Assembly (NCBI GenBank): GCA_035582835.1
Contig: JAYKAV010000911.1
Coordinates: forward strand, 672,959-736,958
Source: Phoebastria nigripes
Lineage: Eukaryota; Chordata; Aves; Procellariiformes; Diomedeidae
DNA length: 64,000 bases
Reading direction: 5' to 3'
The translations under genes were made by a program, and so were the position numbers. Under the pieces are notes generated by a model, which was given only the letters and a program-made list of their open reading frames with translations, was not told the DNA's origin and ran no database searches. Below are positions 34,986 through 45,716 of this stretch, piece after piece; positions within the stretch are counted from its first letter, which is position 1, and the number at the start of each line of letters is the position of its first letter.

Positions 34986-35225
34986 TTGCCAGCAACAAGC
35001 ACATATTCCCTGCTTTTAAATACATGAAGGTTTATCTGCATGTTGAAAGGTGGCTCAGCAGTCTTCATTAACTTCCAACTGGGACTATGTAAATCAGGAA
35101 TCAGTGTGAGGCACTTCAGTCTGTGGTGGCTTAGCAGATGATATTTAGAAAAAGAAAGCCTCTTTTCTCTCTTTTTTATTAATAATTCATAAACTGATAG
35201 ACGAGAATGTTTGGGCTTTAACAGC

Positions 35226-35260
35226 TTAAAAAAAATCACAATGGTTAAAAAAAAAAAAGG
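35226..35260 (+). repeat. Short A-rich runs
   Basis: Two A runs of eight and about twelve residues lie close together between two candidate regulatory blocks. Confidence 0.75.
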
Positions 35261-35289
35261 CAATCACCCCCTTTTACATGAAAATTAGT

Positions 35290-35570
35290 TGTGCTGCATC
35301 TTGCTGTTTAACTGATTTATTCTCCTCTACTGTCATGTGTCTGGAATGTTAAGCAGCAAGTGATTAGCCCTTGTCCTTTAAAGCAGGATCATTATTGGGG
35401 TTTTACTAAATGGCAGACCTGTGTTTCCATTTAAAGGATAAGGGGGGAAACAAGAAATTGCTAACAGGAAGCAGAAAAGGTTATCCGTGTCTCAAAAGGA
35501 GAAACTATTCAACATTATAAATGCAGTCAAGAGGGTCTTAACATCTATGTTATTCTTATCTATAAGAGAG
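35290..35570. promoter_or_regulatory. Candidate conserved non-coding element
   Basis: The stretch contains GTGATTAGCCCTTG, CCTTTAAAGCAGG, CATTTAAAGGATAAGG and TGTTATTCTTATCTATAAG, varied sites including GATA-like TTATC twice. It has no coding structure and lies in the same 2.3-kb cluster as 34800-34985 and 35880-36025. The call is from motif content only. Confidence 0.25.
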
Positions 35571-35879
35571 GTAAGTTTGATATCTTGCAACGCATACAAC
35601 TGTTGTGTGGCCCCCAGATAAAACAAAATTGTAGAAACAATTTAGGGATATAGTATTACTGGGTAGAGAGAGACCAATGTGTCTTCTACCTATGTATCCA
35701 TCCTTCTAGATCTGAAGGATGTGTGGTTGATATGGAAAGGTGCAATTACAGGAGCACGGAGGAGAGCCACTAGCTGACCTCGGTGCCAATTACAAAAGGC
35801 AGGTGAGGATATGATTTTCAGGTTCTCTGTGGCTGGCAAAGGGCGTGCTCTCTGCACTCGGAGCCTCGGCAAGGTGAGA

Positions 35880-36025
35880 GAAGTGGGGGAAATGACATTG
35901 TGTAATTATGATTAGCTGGTGCCACTCTGTAAGTGCATCACAGGAGTAGCATAGGAGTGCAGCTGCTTAATAGGTGTGCATAAAAGGATTTGAAGGAACA
36001 AATCAATGATGGCTTGGTGACAGTC
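35880..36025. promoter_or_regulatory. Candidate conserved enhancer with homeodomain, E-box and T-box-like sites
   Basis: It contains TGTAATTATGATTAGC, GTGCATCACAGG, GCAGCTGCTTAATAGG, AGGTGTGCATAAAAGG and AACAAATCAATGATGG, which are homeodomain, E-box, T-box half-site and PBX-like motifs packed in about 140 bases. There is no coding frame and no repeat. The call is inferred from motif content. Confidence 0.35.
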
Positions 36026-36884
36026 CTTTTCCCTTCTGTCCCACATCCCTCTGCTCTCAAGTCCTATTTGTTATAGGCAGAACAAATCTTTCCCTGGTAT
36101 GTCCTATCTTAACACCTTACCTACATTGGTTTAAAACTTTACTAAACTTTGGCTATTTTGGTACATTTTTTTCCGTGTATTAAGTAGACTTAAATAAAAT
36201 AATTTTGTTTTCAGAAATTTCTAGGAAAAACGAGTTTGCTGCTTCAGGGGAGAAAAAAAAGCAACTAACAAAATATATTCTTTTGCACATGCTAAAACCT
36301 GTGATTCTTATAGCTGTTTCACTGAGAACCTTTAGCGTTTGCAGGCAAAAACTTTTTAAGTTAAGCAGTATAGATAGTCCACATGACAAAGCAGTGTTTT
36401 GCACCTTTTTCATGAAAAAAAAGGCATGGTTGGTCAATTAACAAGATCCTTACACAATTTCACTTCGCCAAAGGTCAGGAGAGATTGGATGGAAATATGG
36501 TAGATGTAGTCTTTAAAAATCCCCTGGCAGGGGGATCACAACAAGGCTTCACACACCGCTGCAAATGGGCTCTGGCCTGTGAAAGAATCAGTACCGTGCA
36601 GGGAAGGAGGCTGCAGGAGGATGGTTTCAGGCCACCCAGGGTAACAAGCCCTCTATCCTGGGGACCACCACTGCGTCCTTGGTCCAGGCTCGGTACCTTC
36701 CACAGATGGTCCTTAATTGTGCTCCTTGTTTGCTGTGTGCCCAAAGAGGGGTCTGAGTTGGGAAGTCCTGGCTGCTGACCGCTCCACCTGCAATCAGGAG
36801 GGAGGGAGCTGCAAATACAAAAAGCCATGCGTAACAATAAGTAGCCTACGAGATCCAGTTTTCGGGATATCAGATCGAGCAGCC
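36026..36884. other. Unique non-coding sequence
   Basis: No exon is supported. Two overlapping open frames on opposite strands cover 36475-36837, which is somewhat richer in G+C, but neither has a recognisable family or exon-like boundary. Confidence 0.5.
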
Positions 36885-37071
36885 AACATGAATGGCACTT
36901 TTGACCTTAATCCCTCTGTCTCAACTCTCTGTCAGCACAATGTGGGAAAAATAAATTCCTGTTTGTCAAGCACTTTCATGAACTATATAAAAAACACATG
37001 AAGCAATTAATGAGTCTGGCTTTAGAGTAAAGTTTGAATAGTGGAAAATAAACAAAGCTTCGGCCCGCACA
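36885..37071. promoter_or_regulatory. Candidate conserved enhancer with OTX-, RBPJ- and FOX-like sites
   Basis: Sites include TTTTGACCTTAATCCC (a nuclear-receptor half-site overlapping an OTX-like TAATCC), AATGTGGGAAAAATAAA (an RBPJ-like GTGGGAA), GAAGCAATTAATGAG and AAATAAACAAAGC (FOX-like). The composition is balanced and there is no coding frame. It is the right-hand member of a cluster spanning 34.8-37.1 kb. Confidence 0.35.
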
Positions 37072-38159
37072 CTGCAGAATGAAGATAAAGCAAAATAGTG
37101 AATAGCTGCTTACTCTCCAAGCCCTCTTCTATCTATACATTGAGCAAGGCTGCAATCTGTTTAGAAAAAAAAAAGGGAGCTACGTGGGAATTTCTTTTGA
37201 CAAAAACTTTTTGCTTGTTTCTTTGTTTTATCAGAAAATACCAGTTTCTCAAAACTGCAACTTTTTATGGAAACACATTCATCTGAATGATGTTTTTGTC
37301 AAAAGGACTTCCATGGCCCAGTGGAGAATTTCTTGTCAAAAGCGAAGTCAGAAAGCGATAAACCCACAGAGGCAGACCCGCTCCAGAGTGGCCACCAGCT
37401 TAGTTGTTAGGCAANACTAAATGCAGTGCCGCCGTAGGAGAATGCAGCTGTCTAGCAGGAGTATATGATGGCTGGAGGTCATACATCTAGCAACAGCCCT
37501 CCTCCTTCTTCTGCATCACGTACCTCTCTTGGTATGTCCTATTTATTACAGGCAGAGCTGATGCTACCTGTGCACTTTCTTGACACTTCCTATCCTGCTT
37601 TCCACATCCCAGAGGAGACCTGAGACCATTCAAGCGCTGGAAAACTGTTCCTTCTCTTACTCTTTCTCTCCCTGCTTTCATTTCAAAAGGTCTCATTTTT
37701 GTTCCTAAATGGAATTTAAAACTAGCAGTGTTTCATTAATAAATAGCACTGCTGGACCCTAGAAATCTTTCTGAGGATTGCATAAATACTGTAATGCAAA
37801 TGAACACAGGGGCAACAAATGGACAACCTTAATTCTGGCATTTTCTCACTTTTGACTGATTCTTCAACTTTAATACGGAAAACACACATACACATGCACA
37901 TGCTTAGACTGTAAACACTGGCAGAGTGTGAAACTGCAAACTCTATGATATGTCTAAGAAAAAAAAATCACCAAGTCAGTTTAAGCTAGTGCATGTGGAC
38001 TAAATATGTATGTAGCACAGTAGTGACAAAAGACTTCAAAAAATCACTGTCCTATTCTATATACAGAATCCCTGTTCTCAAAACCCTACAAACTAAATAG
38101 AAGTGACAGATGAATGATGAGAAGAGAAACTGTTTCTTCTTCAAAAAGGAAAATGGCAG

Positions 38160-38272
38160 CTAACGCTTAGAGAAAGTGACTTGTACAAAGTTGCACTGGA
38201 AACCTTTGACAGCATTGGCAGCTGAGCAGCAATATACTGAATCCTAGTTTAAAGCTTTACCCTCTTGATAGT
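38160..38272 (+). mobile_element. MIR-like SINE relic, more decayed
   Basis: AGAGAAAGTGACTTGTACAA, GTTGCACTGG, TTGGCAGCTGAGCAGC and ACTGAATCCTAGTTTAAAGC occur in the order and roughly the spacing of the MIR core (AGGTTAAGTGACTTGCCCAA, GTCACACAGC, GTGGCAGAGC, GAACCCAGGTCT). The match is weaker than at 31694-31828. Confidence 0.5.
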
Positions 38273-41200
38273 TATTCTTCTCTTTATTTGTATGAGGTGC
38301 AGGTAACTTCTACACCATCACGTTAGGTTTCCTTTTAGATGATAAGAGACCTTTTGTATGTCTGAGTTCAGCTCCTCTGAATTTAACTTATCTTAAAGAG
38401 GAATTATGTTTGTCTTTGTTAAGGAGCATCTTGGGACCAAGGAAAGGTGGGGGGGTTGTCTTTAAATGCTCAAACTTAGCTCTAGAAAAATGAGAACTGG
38501 GGGAGAGGTATTTTAGTTTAGCCATAATTTTTTTTTAATTTGCAAGATGAAGTCAGAAAATCCAGAATTCTGCTGTTGTCAGAAGCTGGCCTCAGAGAAG
38601 TCATCCAGCAATCAGAGGAAGGCGCTGAGCACCAGCTCTGTGTGCTTAGCTGGAGGAAACTCATTCCCAGAGACTACTCTGATACCTCAGGACTTGTTGC
38701 TGAACAAGACTATCATGACATCAAGGGAGAGGGATGAGTTAAAATAACAAAAAATGGATTGTTTGGTATCACAGAGCTCAAATTCCTCTCACATCATTTC
38801 TCAATGTCTCCTTGGCAGTTTCTTCAAGGACTCTGAAGTATTTTAGAACTTCTTTGGTTTTGTTTTTGTGTTTGTTTTTTTCTTCCTTTCAATGTAATTA
38901 TCCTTTTCATACATTGATATTGTAAAAGGGTGGAATATCTACTGTTGTACATCAGTTGGCACGTTTGTTTACCCATTACAGATGCCAAGGTGACTTGTGA
39001 AGAGAACATCTCAAATAGCTTTTGAAACTATTGTTTCAGAATAGGGTCAGGTTTATTTAAATCAACCATGTTCTGAATGGAACACAATACAAGAACTTTT
39101 CTCTCCTAGTTTGTTCTCTTGATTCCTGCCACCTCGTACATTTTAATAGACAAAATAGATGAGGAAGAAAGATGGGGAAGAGGAAGTCCTTAATCTTGAG
39201 TGAATATCCTTAAAGGAAGTAAGTTCAGAGAGTATAATGCAAACCTCATCACATAGAGTGAGCTGAGACAGCAAATAATTTAAGGTAAAAATCATACCAA
39301 ACCTCAGCAGACTGTTAACCAGTGAAAGACCAGTGAAGACTGAAAAGGGGACATGGGTCTGGATGAGCTGTTGCTTAATTTTAGACATTCAAGCTGAATG
39401 CTTCAGGTAGGAGCCTGCATGCTATGGAGGTCCTCGTTAGTCAGTGGGAAAAGATAAGCATCTACGGAGTGTGGTAAGTGGCTGGATTGTCCATATCCCC
39501 CTACTGATTACAGGGGGGCTGGGATCAGCACACTCCTAACTTGAAAGCAAAGCCTCCTTGGAAAGCTGGGTTTCTCTGCTGCCTGCTCTGTTCCTGTTTA
39601 TGGGGAAAAAAGAAAAAAGTACTCAAGGCTATTTCCCTCTCCATCCCAAACATCTCTCACCCTAAAGGGCAGGTTGGAGAACACATTAATCACAGGATTA
39701 GTCTGGAAAAGGAGGTCAGTGCCTTGTTCCTTCAGACAAGTTTGTATCACTGCTGTGAAGTTCCTACATCTGTCTGGTGGTCCTGGAGCAATGACTTCCT
39801 TTTCATTTTTCTCTACCTTTTTTTAAGATGGGAGGAACTGTTCTGTACCCCTGCCTGGTGACGGCTTCTTCCTGGTGAAGGGGTTGCATGGCTTGTAACT
39901 ACTCTGTGCCTGGCTCCTTGCAGTTAATGTGGAGCATTTTCATTTCAAGGAAGTCTTGAGATGTCCTAAAGCACTTGTAAACTAAAAATCACAGTGGTAA
40001 AGGTGCAGTTGGTTTTCTTCAGGGCATATACTGTATTTTAGAAAACGTTTTCCACGTCTCACACATTCTGGCTTTCTTAAATTGGACATTTATTAGCTAT
40101 AATTGTTATATAATTCACTGATACTTAACAAAATATACACCTGGAAAACCTTCTAATCAACTGCCAACACTTCGGGCATGGAAGCAATCAGAAGTGAGTG
40201 TGTTCAGAGGCTGGGATTTTCAAGCAGCAGAGAGGGAGTCAGTCACCTAATTAAACTGAATGGGAATAAGGCATTTCTATCTTTCAGAGCAGCTCTAAAA
40301 ATCCCAGCCTTCTTTTCTTATGGGTTCAGCCACAGATGTTCTTATCTAATTCTGGATGCTTTCCATTTTGTCTCATTCGGGTGCCTGGGAAGGGTCAATC
40401 TTTATGCCTGATGTTCTTGGAGTCTTTATCACCTCTCTATCATCACCCATTCAACACATTTTCTAACGGATTTTCCTCACTTACCCTTATGCTCTTTGGT
40501 CAGAGTGTTTAAGGCCATGGGGATGACTTGATCTTTGTAAGTGTGCTCCTTCACTGCCCTCTTTAAACTTTAATGTACATCCATTGGATCCTGCTCAGGG
40601 AGCTGAGTATTATTGATTGTGTGATCTTATAATGTACTCTATGTAAAAAAAAAGAAATCTCTGTCTTTAGTTCTTGCTCTATCCCTGCTGGTTTGAAGTA
40701 ATTGTAAGTTATTAAATGGGAAATGGAGTTTCTCTGAACTAGGGAGATATTTCCAGTACTTCAGTGTTAATCTAACTTACTGATACTGGTTCTTTATGAC
40801 CAAGTCTTGTTTTATCAGCATGGCGATCAAAAACCTGCTTCTCCCAATACTTCTGATGCAGCAGAAATTGGGGTGAGATTTGGAGTTGGGCATTTATTTA
40901 TTTGGGATGGTGGGAGGAGCTTATGTCTTTGCAATATACCAAGATTAAACCCATAATATTTAATATTGAGAACTTAGATTCAATGTGGGATTTTTATGAT
41001 GTTATTTTTGTCAGGCAAATATATATTATTTCAACTCCTGTCCTCTCTACTTCCCTTAGAAAGAGATAAACCTGAAAAATGTAGATAATTTTTTTAAAGC
41101 TGCAGAGTGAAAGAAGGTTCTTAGTACTTCTCAGGAACTCCATAATATCTTTCAGGACTGGGTCTTTCTTTGAGTTACTGTGAAAATTACAAATGTTCCT

Positions 41201-42079
41201 CTTTTTCTGTAACTGAGATGGTATCAATGCTCATGACACTCTCCCTTCTCTGCCTACTGTGATATCTGCCAGGGCATGAAGTGAGATGGTCTGAAACTCA
41301 GCTTTGTAAGCTCAGCTGGTTCTCCATCCTCTGGAGTTGTATTTCATCAGGGNGTAATGAAATACAGGTTCTTCCTCCCACCCACTTCTACCTCCTCTGC
41401 TTATTCAAAACTCAGTGTGGATTATTTTGAAAACTGTTATGACAGTGCTAGGTTCCTATGAGCTCCACTCACGGTGCCTTGTTGTACATGGTCTAAAACG
41501 CAACTAGAAACTATTTTTCTGCTAGTTTTTAAAAGGCTTTGACATCATGATATATGTTATTTCTGGTGACATTCTGATGTGCTATAACTGTTTGAAAATA
41601 CTAGGTGTTAGATGTAAATTCTCCATTATACAGACATAATATTTTTATTTCTCTTAATATTGCTTTTATCCTTTTGCTTCCAAGGTCTAAAGCACCATTC
41701 TGGAATAGGACTTTTTCAAACTGCAGAGTTTATACATTTATATCATTCTGGATGCTGCATGGTAGCCTGTTGACAAGCTTTCCACAAGGCTCAGCTGAGC
41801 AACTGATAGCACAGCATTTTTAACTTATTTAATCAGGAAGTCAGGAATGTAGTCTAATATGCTTTATTCATGTGTTTTTGTTAAATGTGTCTTTAAACAT
41901 TAAACTGATGATCAATGCCTTCAGAAAAATATATGCGTTTTAGACTGATACATACAATTTGGACAGTACTTTTGTTCTTGCATCCTCTTCAGAAGGTAAT
42001 AAAAACAAATGCGAAGATGAAAGATTCATGTTGTCTTCTAGCATCAGATTGTCATTAAGTGTAACTTTGCCCACCTCAA

Positions 42080-42114
42080 CAGTAAATTAGACACCATGTG
42101 AGGATCTGGTCCCC
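42080..42114. repeat. Half copy of the ancient amniote hairpin-type repeat
   Basis: AGTAAATTAGACACCATGTG followed by AGGATCTGGTCCCC matches the right arm of the hairpin repeat, whose usual form is TTTACACCAGCTGAGGATCTGG. The left arm and centre are not recognisable. Confidence 0.45.
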
Positions 42115-44611
42115 ATTTTAATCAGCTTTGAAGACTATCATGGAGGAAGGAGGTAGTTATAAGTAGGTTGACTTGATCAGTCAAATGAGCCAATCCACAG
42201 CAAACTGAAGATTAATGAAAATGAAAAATATAGTGTCATGAAGCTCTAATGTGTGTGGACAAAGCATGATGCCATGGAGTGAGGAAGTAGGTGGAAATAG
42301 TCAAAATTATGGAAATAGATCTGAAAAGTCTTATATGAGCATTGTATGTATTGTGACATCATAGAGAACCCAGAGAAGTGTGGGAAAACTAGTCAAGCCA
42401 CAGAGACTGATAATAACAAAGACTGAAATTCTCAAAGCAGTACAGTGCATTTAAAAAATGGATTTGGGAAGAGTTTTAACAGTGCTTCTGTGGATAAACT
42501 CCCTGCAGTATTTGAAAATCTTAATCTAATTTTCTGAAATAAGTTGGATAAACAATGACCAGAATAAGATATAAGAATAGCCTATATTCTCACATAGGAT
42601 GATAAATACTAGATGGAAACATCAAGATGGACTAAATCCATAATGAGGAATAAGATGATGACATTCAAAACAGAAAAAAAGGGATTTTTATTCTTTTTTT
42701 ATTCAGACAATGAGATATAGCTCAGCCATAAAACCTTATTACCCTCTCCAATGGAGCTTCAACCATTTATCATAAGATTTTTAAAACTAGTTAGGACAAA
42801 ATACTAGAAAATATACCGCAGGGATCCTTCCTGCATTAAGAACAGAGTAAATAGTGACTTATGTAGTTGTAGTAGCCAAAACCTCATTCACCTATCTGGA
42901 TGTTCTTTCAAATACTGTAACTTTGACAATTTCTCTGATAGTAATAAAAAATGAAAAAAGTAATTTATCATTCTTTTTTGATACTATTTTATATGCAGTA
43001 ATAGTAAACCCATACTGAACTTTCTTTCAGCTCTGGGTCAGACGGTCAACACCTTCACCCCCATTCTCTCTACAGTAGGCCATTAAAATCCATGAATGGA
43101 TCCCACTGAAATGGAAGAGACTTTAAATGTATCTTGGAAGGTTCATGTATTTGGAGTCAGAGGTACCAACAGAAGAAATTGGATCTTGAATCAAAATAAA
43201 TATCTAAGCAAAGCCATAGCAAGGTATTCTGGTCCCTAGGGCATCATTTTCTCTCCTCTTGTAGGTGCGGTTAAACATATCTGAGTATAACCATACTTTC
43301 TTCTTTCTTCTACACTGTGTTTATCTTTCTATCCTTTCTGGAAGCAACTGTGTTAAGACTTCACAGATATATTTGCCCTACTGTGGGAGGCTTTCTTACC
43401 TCTTCTTCCTACAGCTCTGCCTGGATATTTAACTACAGACAATAGCATAATGAGTACAAGAGAATATCTCTTGAATTTCAGAAATACACTTAAGTACTTT
43501 GCAGAGAAAATGTCTCTTCTGGACTATGGCCTGCTATTTCCAAAGTTCAAGGGGAAGAAAAATAATGAAGAATCGTACCTTTGTTTAACTGAAGAGCTGC
43601 AGCAACTTTTATCCTTAAAGCTAGAAAGAGCTTTCTGTGAATCAACCAATTCGTCAAAAAGCCCCATCATGAGTATTTATAGACAAATCACTATATGAAA
43701 ATTACTGTGCCCCACTGAAATCCATAATGAAGTTATCAGTGAAAAATAGTGGTTGTTCGGCCATACTGATGATTATTCCTAGTGTGATCAGGTAGGGCTT
43801 GCCTGTGCCGAGCTGTGCGCAGGCATTTGATTCAGGTATTGAACACCCAATCTACTGAAACTACTGAAGGCAAATGGGTATTATCTTTTTCTCTCTCTCT
43901 TTTTTTTTTTTTTGTGTCTTTAAAGGGTGATATTGCTACTAGTCCTAGTTTCATTTCTTAAAGCTATGTTGATGTATTGGTCAGACGGGCAGTTTCAGCA
44001 CTGCAATATTAACCAAAGAATGCCTGCATGTGTTTTCTCTCTAGTGTTATCATTATTGCAGGTATGCAGCTCAGCCCTTACTCGGAAGTATAAAGGAACT
44101 CATTCTAACAGTAATATATTTTGACTTAACAGAACTAAAGTAGTAAAATTCAGATTGATGTCCATGATATAAAAACTTTGTTGTGTTTTTCTAACAGAAA
44201 AACTAATTGAAGAAATGAAGACATTTGTAGGTAGTGTACAAAGAATTCCTGCTTGCAGGCAGAATTAATTGGCAGAATACTTTATGATGTGCCAATATAT
44301 ACAGATGCAACAAAACACTCCATACTGGTAGAGGTCTGCCACGTTTCCAGTGCCTTCCCTGTCCGCAAAAAACTCCTGGTAGCATGGTGGTTTTCATTTG
44401 GTCTGTATGTTGCAAAAATAAATTCTCATGTAATTTCTAAAAGTGAGAGAAAATTCTTTCAGGGCATGTATTCATTTTTAAGGATGCAAGGTGATTTGTA
44501 GGCTTGAATTACATGCTATTCTACAGCAGAGGCTGTTCAGCATTTCTCAGGCTTAAGCCCAGAGAATCAAAAGTTTTCAAAGCATTTTGTAAAAAAGGAA
44601 CCTTGGTTTAC

Positions 44612-44743
44612 TAGAGAGATGGGTCTGACACTTCTCTTTCTATACCTGCACACTCACATTCATGGTGGCAAGTGCAGCAATTGCTTATATAAAACACTGA
44701 TAATCAGCAAGGTAATGACTGTGGCTTTACCCAACTTTAGTGT
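44612..44743 (+). repeat. Left arm of a 132-bp inverted repeat
   Basis: This arm starts TAGAGAGATGGGTCTGACAC and ends CAACTTTAGTGT. Its reverse complement aligns with 45581-45712 over all 132 bases without a gap. There are five differences, all transitions, giving about 96% identity. Similarity stops at both ends of the arm. A TA dinucleotide lies just outside it at 44609-44610. The arm is not repeated elsewhere in the window as far as can be seen. Confidence 0.95.
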
Positions 44744-45580
44744 AATTTGAGGCAGTTGCTACCCCACATAATTTGACAAGTTTTGGCTGTAGAGACAAGC
44801 ACCCTGCAGACTTCAATTTGGGCACCTCTGCCCATGCTTCTCATTTTTTATATTACTGCAGACTTACCTTTTGAAATAGTCACAGCAAAACTTTAGCTTT
44901 CTACACCACCAGGTCAACCACTTACATGCTGATCATTTCAAAATGGCCTAAAGGGTGTAGGCTTCCAGTCAGGCTTCACTTCTGACTTCCTTATTTGGAA
45001 ATGTTATAAATCCTACTCTAAGATGTCCAACTGAGGAATGGGAATCCTGTTATAAATGTATACTCATTTTAGGTATCCTATTTAAAGCTATCTGGCTAGC
45101 TTTTTCAGCATAATTAGCATTTTCTATCATTTAATAGATTGAGAGGATTGGATCACTGACCTCACTCACAGCTGTGAATGCTCAGCACTTTGCAGTTTAT
45201 TCAGTATAGTCTTAAATTGCCACACATAAAATAGCAATGCACAATTAGTGGCTGCCTATGAAAACTTTGGCTTATAACTTGTCTGGAACAGCAAAGACAC
45301 TGCAGCAGTGACAGGACACGTTGGAAATGTTGGAAATATAGGTACTACAAAAGCACTGCTTTCAGAGCTAAAGCTGTCTTTAGTCTTCCACTAGCCCTAT
45401 TCTCTGTTCAGTGGCACCCTCAAACTCCTGCAACAGGTGAGACAGAGGTCTGATCGGCATCCCCTCCATTACTTGACAACTCAAGCGATATGCCCAGATT
45501 GAGCTTTTCCTTTATAGTGAGTGAGAATGAGGTGAAAATAAATGTATGGTCGTTTAATCACTATGCCTAATGTCCTAATG
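44744..45580. other. Unique 837-bp spacer between inverted arms
   Basis: The spacer has no open frame of useful length and no recognisable transposase, LINE or LTR sequence. It has a 9-bp direct repeat (GTTGGAAAT twice) near 45329-45346. If the arms are transposon ends, this is the interior of a non-autonomous element; if they come from an inverted duplication, it is simply the intervening single-copy DNA. Confidence 0.6.
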
Positions 45581-45712
45581 ACACTGAAGTTGGGTAAAGC
45601 CACAGTTGTTACCTTGCTGATTATCAGTGTTTTACATAAGCAATTGCTGCACTTGCCACCATGAATGTGAGTGTGCAGGTATAGAAAGAGAAGTGTCAGA
45701 CCTATCTCTCTA
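45581..45712 (-). repeat. Right arm of a 132-bp inverted repeat
   Basis: It is the reverse complement of 44612-44743 with five transitions. It starts ACACTGAAGTTGGG and ends CCTATCTCTCTA. Allowing one inserted base, the outer edge can be extended to CTTAGAGAG against CTAGAGAG of the left arm, and a TA dinucleotide follows at 45715-45716. TA on both outer sides is what a Tc1/mariner-type insertion would leave, but TA is common enough to occur by chance. Confidence 0.95.
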
Positions 45713-45716
45713 AGTA

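Larger units (their letters stand above)
37072..44610. other. Unique non-coding sequence
   Basis: No exon or RNA gene is supported. It holds one MIR-like relic and one half of an ancient hairpin repeat, listed separately. A T-rich tract follows CTCTCTCTC near 43893-43914. An 82-codon open frame at 43450-43698 on the + strand has a protein-like mix of residues but no recognisable family and no exon-like boundary. Confidence 0.5.

Noticed and set aside
43450..43698. 82-codon open frame with a protein-like residue mix
   Set aside because: No family is recognised, there are no splice-site boundaries, and neighbouring frames show no related coding sequence.
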